In this document: in pieces, positions 43,575-49,186 of the stretch | Layout of the letters: each line of letters begins with the position of its first letter | How positions within the stretch are numbered: position 1 is the stretch's first letter | Assembly: GCA_025603075.1 (NCBI GenBank) | Contig: MU626405.1 | Location: 1 to 49,186, forward strand | DNA length: 49,186 bases | Direction: 5' to 3' | DNA from: Neoconidiobolus thromboides FSU 785 | Lineage: Eukaryota; Entomophthoromycota; Entomophthoromycetes; Entomophthorales; Neoconidiobolaceae | The notes under the pieces: model-generated | Told to the model about the DNA's origin: nothing | What the model saw: the letters and a program-made list of their open reading frames with translations, nothing else | Database searches by the model: none | Translations under genes and position numbers: made by a program

Positions 43575-46500
43575 TTATTTTGGTGATAAATATTGATCCA
43601 TTTCCTTAGGATTATGTGGAGTTAAACCAACACCAACGGAGGTAGCCACTAAAGAGGGCAGCATAGCAGCTGTAAGGAAAGGATTTTGATTGGCTTGTTT
43701 ATTTTCAAACTTGTCTTTACTAGCAGTAGGTATGGCTTGATTCATATTTTCAACATTGTAAATGTTTTTATGCCCAGGTGTCAGAGAATCAAATAAATTC
43801 ACTGGAATCAAACGTAATACAAATCCAATAGGAATAGAAAACAAACCAATAGCAATGGAAGCACCCCATTGAACTCCATTCAATGGCCTTGTATCAAAAG
43901 CAGCACCACCAAACTGTACAATAATTACCTGTAATACAATGATGCCTATAAAAATACTATTGAAAATCCAATTCTTATGAATACCACGGAAGATGTTTAA
44001 ATCGTTACCAACAATACGCGAGTTTAATAAATTAAAGATTTGTAAAAATACGAATGCGTTAAATACTACTGTTTCCAAAACTTCTTTTTCAACATCATCG
44101 TCATCTTTTTGAGGTGTGAAGAAACTGGTACCACCATATAATACAGCAAAGATAATAGCTACTTGGAAAAGGGCTTGACCAAGGATCATCTTCCACATAT
44201 GAACATTAACTAAGGAGGCCTTTTGAGAATCTGGTGGACGATTTAGAACTTCAGGTGTAGGTGGATCAGTAGCTAAAGCAAGAGCAGCTAAAGTATCCAT
44301 AATCAAATTAACCCACAATAGCTGTACAGCTTTTAAGACTGAATCTTCATTACTATCAACAGCAGCACTAACAAAAGCAACAATGACAGCGGTTACGTTG
44401 ACAGTAAGTTGGAATTGTAAAAACTTTTTAATAGCATCATTTACTGTACGACCCCACATAATAGCTTTAACAATTGAAGAGAAGTTATCATCCATTAAAA
44501 TAATTGAAGAAGCTTCTTTAGCTACTTCTGTACCTGCAATACCCATAGAAAACCCAACGTTGGCTGCCTTAAGAGCAGGTGCATCATTAGTACCATCACC
44601 AGTTACAGCCACCACTTCACCCATTTCTTTGAGCTTCTTAACCAATTTCATCTTATCTTCTGGTGATGAACGGGCTAAAACTCTAAGTCTTGGAATTACA
44701 AATTCCATTTGATGGGATGAAAGTTTACGAAACTCAGGTCCTTCCATGATCACTGAGCCTTCACTATAAATACCACATTTTCTAGCAATTGATTTAGCTG
44801 TTAATACGTTATCACCAGTTACCATACGCACAGTAACACCTGCTTTTCTACATGCTTCTACAGCTTCTGGTACTCCATCACGTAATGGATCTTCAATACC
44901 TACTACTCCTAAAAAGGAGAATTCTTCTGCTGTGTATTTGTTTTCCCAAAATTGATGGCGATCGTCTCCATTAAGATTTAACAATCTACTGCTTTCATCT
45001 GAAGTAAGTTGATAATCTTTATAAGCAATACCGATAGTACGTAAAGTTTCATCAGCATATTCTGAAATACGATGTTGAATAGAATTATTGATATCATTAT
45101 CAATAGGATGATGTATGAAGGGTTGTTCTCCATCATTTGATCCTTTTCTGAAATCTACCATTGTCGTACATTTACTCAATACAATTTCAGAAGCTCCCTT
45201 GATATACAATCTATAAGATGATTTATCATTTGGTAATTTAACTAAAGTAGCCATACTTTTACGTTCGCTACTGAATGGCCATAATTCTTCCACTGGATAT
45301 CTTTGACGTAATTCATTAAAGGGTGTAGAAATAGAATCACACCATTCGAGTAATGCTACCTCCGTTTTTGAACCAACTAAGGTGACTGTTCCTTTGTCAT
45401 CTGTACTTTCGAATGCTGAAGAGTTAATAGCAATACCTTCCGATAATAAATCTAACACTTCTTTTGGAATAGCATTTGGAAACTCATCTGGTTTAAGTGG
45501 GGGGATTGAACAATTCACCTTGGTTAAATTTTGAGGATCCCTCAAAAATTGCACTGTACTACCAAACGTACCTGCTACAACTGTCATACGATTTTGGGTA
45601 AGTGTTCCTGTTTTATCAGAACATACCGTTGTGGCACTTCCCATAGTTTCACAGGCAGATAATAAACGAACCAAATTGTTATCTTTTAACATCCTAACCA
45701 TTGCGAATGCCAAAGATAAAGTTACAGCCAATGGAAGACCTTCTGGGACTGCCACTACTACTACAGTAATGGTAGTGATAATAATACTAACAATTTTTTG
45801 TACAATGACAGCAGCCTGTTTATCGTCATCAGTCAAACTACCCCAGGCAGCAAAATAACGAATCAAGAGCACAACCAACATTAATAAAGCAGCTGCACCA
45901 CCCAATTTAGAGATACGTTCAGCAAGAATACCTAATTTTTTCTGTAGAGGGGTTTCTTCGTTATCAGTTCTAAGATTCATCATGATAGTTCCGTGGAAAC
46001 TACTTTCACCCACAGCTACAACCAAACATTTACCTACACCTTCTAAAACTTTTGAACCAGAGATTAAAAAGGGATCTGATTTACCAGATACTGGACTAGA
46101 GTTTTGAATGGCTTTTAGATTTGGTAAAGCAGATAAAATTTCTGGTGATTCTGAAGTTTGAGGTTGTACACTTCTCCCCGATATTTCTTCATAAGTATGT
46201 TTTTTAATTGCATCCGATTCACCAGTGGCACTACTTTCATCGCAAGTAATATTATGGCCTGATAATAATATACCATCAGCTGCTAAAATTTCTCCAGGCT
46301 CTAATTGCATCACATCCCCTACCAATAAACCATAAACTGAAACTAAGCTCACTTTACCATCCCTAATAACTTTAACACTACGATCTTCTTTTTTAGAGTT
46401 TAATTTTTGAAATTGTTTTTCTTTACGATAATCATTTAAACTACTCACTAATATAACAATTAATACTGCTACTATAATGGCCACACCTTCAATCCAATGG

Positions 46501-46949
46501 GGCTTATCTGCATCCTTTGCACTCTTTTTACTGCCATGTGAGCCACTACCACTTACATCTTGATAGATACCAATAGCTAAAGAGACCAAAGCAGCAATGG
46601 ATAAAATAATCATCACTTTATCTTGTAATGCCTCCCAACATAGCTTTAAAAAGGATTTGGTTTTAACTGGAGGTAACCTATTGATACCAAAGTGTTTAGC
46701 ACGCGCCACATTAATATCAGAAGAGTCCAGTTTTTGTAATGCTGTACTATCGCTTAGACTTGGACTAACATCTCTCAACCCAGTTTCTACATTCGCATGT
46801 AAGCCTTCTACTAGCCCGGGCGTACCTCCCAATTCGCCCAATAAATTGATATTTTTAGGATCAAATAAAGCTTTCAACTCTCCGGGTGAGTATTTGAAGT
46901 GACTACTTTTTTCATTAATGGTGGATAAATTAACTTCTTCTTTACCCAT
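43575..46949 (-). CDS. Plasma-membrane/vacuolar-type Ca2+-transporting P-type ATPase (PMC1-like, P2B)
   Basis: Intronless 1124-aa ion pump. Conserved P-type elements in order: a first membrane pair (about 110-170), TGES of the actuator domain at 242-245, the PEGLPLAVTLSLAFAM helix (about 402-417), CSDKTGTLTQNRM with the phosphorylated Asp445, the nucleotide-binding KGASEIVLSKC, GDGTNDAPAL (around 780) and six C-terminal membrane helices. The N-terminal SPGELKALFDPKNI and the AKHFGINRLPPVK segment are typical of fungal PMC1 pumps, which store calcium in the vacuole using ATP. A His/Ser/Lys-rich loop between the first helices and a Ser/Pro-rich insert near 255-295 are lineage-specific. The short C-terminus carries no obvious calmodulin-binding helix. 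The region directly upstream of the ATG consists of sequence also found in the neighbouring tandem array, which may affect its promoter. Confidence 0.95.
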   Translation of the reverse strand: MGKEEVNLSTINEKSSHFKYSPGELKALFDPKNINLLGELGGTPGLVEGLHANVETGLRDVSPSLSDSTALQKLDSSDINVARAKHFGINRLPPVKTKSFLKLCWEALQDKVMIILSIAALVSLAIGIYQDVSGSGSHGSKKSAKDADKPHWIEGVAIIVAVLIVILVSSLNDYRKEKQFQKLNSKKEDRSVKVIRDGKVSLVSVYGLLVGDVMQLEPGEILAADGILLSGHNITCDESSATGESDAIKKHTYEEISGRSVQPQTSESPEILSALPNLKAIQNSSPVSGKSDPFLISGSKVLEGVGKCLVVAVGESSFHGTIMMNLRTDNEETPLQKKLGILAERISKLGGAAALLMLVVLLIRYFAAWGSLTDDDKQAAVIVQKIVSIIITTITVVVVAVPEGLPLAVTLSLAFAMVRMLKDNNLVRLLSACETMGSATTVCSDKTGTLTQNRMTVVAGTFGSTVQFLRDPQNLTKVNCSIPPLKPDEFPNAIPKEVLDLLSEGIAINSSAFESTDDKGTVTLVGSKTEVALLEWCDSISTPFNELRQRYPVEELWPFSSERKSMATLVKLPNDKSSYRLYIKGASEIVLSKCTTMVDFRKGSNDGEQPFIHHPIDNDINNSIQHRISEYADETLRTIGIAYKDYQLTSDESSRLLNLNGDDRHQFWENKYTAEEFSFLGVVGIEDPLRDGVPEAVEACRKAGVTVRMVTGDNVLTAKSIARKCGIYSEGSVIMEGPEFRKLSSHQMEFVIPRLRVLARSSPEDKMKLVKKLKEMGEVVAVTGDGTNDAPALKAANVGFSMGIAGTEVAKEASSIILMDDNFSSIVKAIMWGRTVNDAIKKFLQFQLTVNVTAVIVAFVSAAVDSNEDSVLKAVQLLWVNLIMDTLAALALATDPPTPEVLNRPPDSQKASLVNVHMWKMILGQALFQVAIIFAVLYGGTSFFTPQKDDDDVEKEVLETVVFNAFVFLQIFNLLNSRIVGNDLNIFRGIHKNWIFNSIFIGIIVLQVIIVQFGGAAFDTRPLNGVQWGASIAIGLFSIPIGFVLRLIPVNLFDSLTPGHKNIYNVENMNQAIPTASKDKFENKQANQNPFLTAAMLPSLVATSVGVGLTPHNPKEMDQYLSPK

Positions 46950-46965
46950 TATTATTATGTATTAT

Positions 46966-47180
46966 ACTTTTTATTAATGTATGTTTTTTATTGAATATGT
47001 AAGATAAAATTTTTGTTTTAAACAGAATAAAAAATAGTTAAGAACAAAAGAAATTAAATTGAATAGTTTTTATTTTTATATTAATTTTATAGTTTATAGT
47101 TTATATAGTTTGTAGGAAAATTTAGCTTAATCTTCAGTTATTAACTAATTGATTAAAAATTTAGAGGAATTATAAAATAG
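46966..47180 (-). repeat. Array flank sequences without a gene body
   Basis: 46966-47045 matches the array 3'-flank repeats at 35651 and 40498. 47100-47165 (gtttgtaggaaaa, aatcttcagtt, taactaattgattaaaaa) matches the upstream blocks of copies e, f, g and h. Between them only about 55 bp remain where a unit has some 460 bp of gene. It appears to be an array unit with the gene deleted, lying between the pump's start codon and whatever lies upstream. Confidence 0.55.
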
Positions 47181-49088
47181 TTGATGTAAACTGACTTAGT
47201 TAAAAATGATTGAATATCTAATTCTCCGCCTATAAAATTTTTAGATTCACTATTTTCTTTTCTTTTGATTCGAAGTGTTTGTCTATCTTAATATCCAGTT
47301 TTCGAAACTCAATTAAAACTTTCTAAATAGAACTAATTTAGATAAAGAGAAGCTTTGTAATTCCTTCCTCATTTTTTTGTTTAAGAAAGAATTGAAATCC
47401 ATAAGCTAATAAATTCACTTATAAGTGTAATCTTACAATGCTTAAAGTTACTATTAGAAAACGTCTCATACTCTACAATCTTTCCAATTTTCAAAAAATA
47501 TACCCATTAAAGTTATTCTTTAAAAGAAAGGTTTGCCCTTTCTAATTAGAATACTGAATGCTTCTTCCAAATCCTTTAAAATTATTAAAAAAAAGCCTCT
47601 TTCTACCAATTTTTAAAAACACTTTAAGCCAAACATGATTGATTGATTTGATTTTCAATTACTAGTTAAAATATCATTTTGAGTTATATTAAAAAACGAT
47701 CAGATTTTTTAAAGAAAATGGCAATTGTCATTATTTTTAAACTAAAACTTGATCAAAAAAAGATCTAATTATGACAGAAATCAATTGATGGGTTTGTATC
47801 TATAAAATTTTTTCTAAACTATAATCGTAAAAATTTTAGCAAAAGGTTTGATTTTACTGAGGTTAATGATATTTAACCTTTGGGGTTATTTAGTTTAGAA
47901 TAAAGCTAATTCTTGATTGCGAAAAAATATGTGAGTACAATAGAATCCACTATAAGCTTTCTATTATTTTTTCTACTTAGAAATAACAAATTGACAAAAT
48001 TGATATTGTTTTGATATTCTGGCCTATTATAACATTATTGATTATGTATATTTAGATTAACAACTCAAAAATGCGCAAAATTCGAATTTATAAATAAGAA
48101 TATTCTTAACCACTTGAGTACCATAGATGAATAATACTCACCAAATTTTTATGTAGCAAAATTAAATTATGATGAACATTGTATACATATGATTTTAATC
48201 AAAATAAAATTATGACGACATTGCTCACACAACCTAAATCAAATTAACTCTTTGGATGTTAAACCTTAAAAACCTAACTTAATTAGCATAAATTGATTAA
48301 AATTATGATCCAATTGAACAGAATTTTTCTGCAACGCTTGGTGCTCAAAGGCTTAAATTCTTATCTCAAAAAGCTTATTTTTGTGCCTAAGATAGGCTAG
48401 CTACTCTGTTAATATAAAATTCGGTGCTTTTTATAATTAGTAATCGGGGATGTATTTTTGTGTTTAAGAATTTTATTAACTTTTCCACTCAAATAGCGCT
48501 TAAAAGGTGGAAAAAAGTAATGAAATCAAAAAAACCATCCCTAATTGTTGATAGAAATGTGAGTTAAAAAGTTAATAAAGTGCGCATCTTTTATTACTCA
48601 ATATTGTTTTTTGAAGAATCTAAGCAGTCTATACAAAAGCATTAACTTCTTTATCACTTATCAATTAAAATGAATGTAATATTTCATTTAAAAAATATGG
48701 TCGTTTGTACTTAAGCTATGTAATCAAAATTCTTATTTTTTTGAAAAATGTTATTACTATAATGTCAGCATACAAATAGGAAGTAAAAATTAATATACTA
48801 GCTTTAGCCTAATTATAGAACATGCTTAATTGTTTATGTATAATAAAAAATCAAGACCTTTAAACGTTTATTTATTATAGCAAAACTAGAGATGAGAAGA
48901 TTATAACATCCTTATTTTAAATCTTATATGATAATCAAATCTCAAGTATTTCCATTGTTATGAGAATGGGTAAAGTAAAATCAAATATAGGAGTTAAAAA
49001 ACGACTCTATAATTTAACTTTATTAAACATTGAAAGCGTAATGGTTGTTAATATTGAAGCAAAAGATATTAAAAAACATTCTATAAAC
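47181..49088. other. Gene-free terminal stretch
   Basis: No supportable gene. One inverted MITE-like copy at 48442-48545. A weak resemblance of 47940-48010 (cactataagctttct, aacaaattgacaaaatt) to array copy g suggests one more badly decayed unit, too uncertain to call. Confidence 0.5.
48442..48545 (-). mobile_element. MITE-like element, copy 18
   Basis: Inverted copy with slightly altered ends (aatcggggatg ... catccctaatt). The aacaattttcc block is shortened to aacttttcc. Confidence 0.83.
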
Positions 49089-49186
49089 ATGTGGGAGTGT
49101 TTTTTTGTGTTTAAGAATTTTACCAACAATCTTTTCACTCAAATAGCACTTAAAAATGGAAAAAATAATGAAGTCAAAAAAAACAC
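49089..49186 (-). mobile_element. MITE-like element, copy 19 (cut by window end)
   Basis: Inverted copy starting atgtgggagtg and running to the last base (aaaaaaacac); only the final few bases of its right end are missing. Confidence 0.87.

Noticed and set aside
44383-46902. Plus-strand open frames opposite the Ca2+-ATPase
   Set aside because: Antisense shadows of the strongly conserved pump reading frame.
1-49186. CRISPR array or bacterial-type operon
   Set aside because: Repeats are dispersed inverted-repeat elements without regular spacers, and the genes are spliced eukaryotic genes.

Overview
The window is a piece of a very AT-rich fungal nuclear genome. Its genes are spliced with mostly tiny introns (about 45-60 nt, GTAAGT-like donors, TAG acceptors, one near-perfect TGCTAAC branch site). 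They include fungal-type proteins: an ML-domain TRP-like channel of the FLC/Pkd2 class, a PMC1-type Ca2+-ATPase, and an independent-type phosphoglycerate mutase. Respiratory complex I (49 kDa subunit), a DGAT1-type acyltransferase and a DENND6 protein are present, so it is not a Saccharomyces-type yeast. An early-diverging filamentous lineage is plausible, but the sequence alone does not fix the species.

Layout. 1-3264: no gene, with two copies of a short transposon-like repeat. 3265-4265: TPR protein. 4266-8137: no gene, several repeat copies. 8138-10586: heavily decayed relic of the C-terminal half of a Dicer (connector, PAZ, RNase IIIa, RNase IIIb, C-terminal tail). 11470-14103 (-): DENND6. 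15043-16053: CDK-like kinase, then intron-containing tRNA-Ile(UAU) on the minus strand. 16429-18590: AIP1 in seven exons. 19609-20437: gamma-glutamylcyclotransferase-like protein with a C-terminal membrane segment. 21613-23679: TRP-like channel. 26828-27370: TspO/MBR-like protein. 28991-30590: complex I 49 kDa subunit. 31159-32912: phosphoglycerate mutase. 33040-34510 (-): DGAT1. 35960-43205 (-): tandem array of eight copies of an unrecognised small-protein gene, only one with a full open frame. 43575-46949 (-): Ca2+-ATPase.

Two layers overlie these genes. The first is a roughly 105-bp terminal-inverted-repeat element (MITE-like), seen in 19 copies between genes and also forming both ends of the window. 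The second is the tandem array, whose flanking sequence recurs directly upstream of the Ca2+-ATPase. The intact genes are housekeeping functions (respiration, glycolysis, lipid storage, calcium transport, actin turnover, Rab regulation) and show no operon-like cooperation. The most unusual content is the Dicer relic, the decaying array and the short-element family. All exon structures were worked out by eye from reading frame and splice signals.
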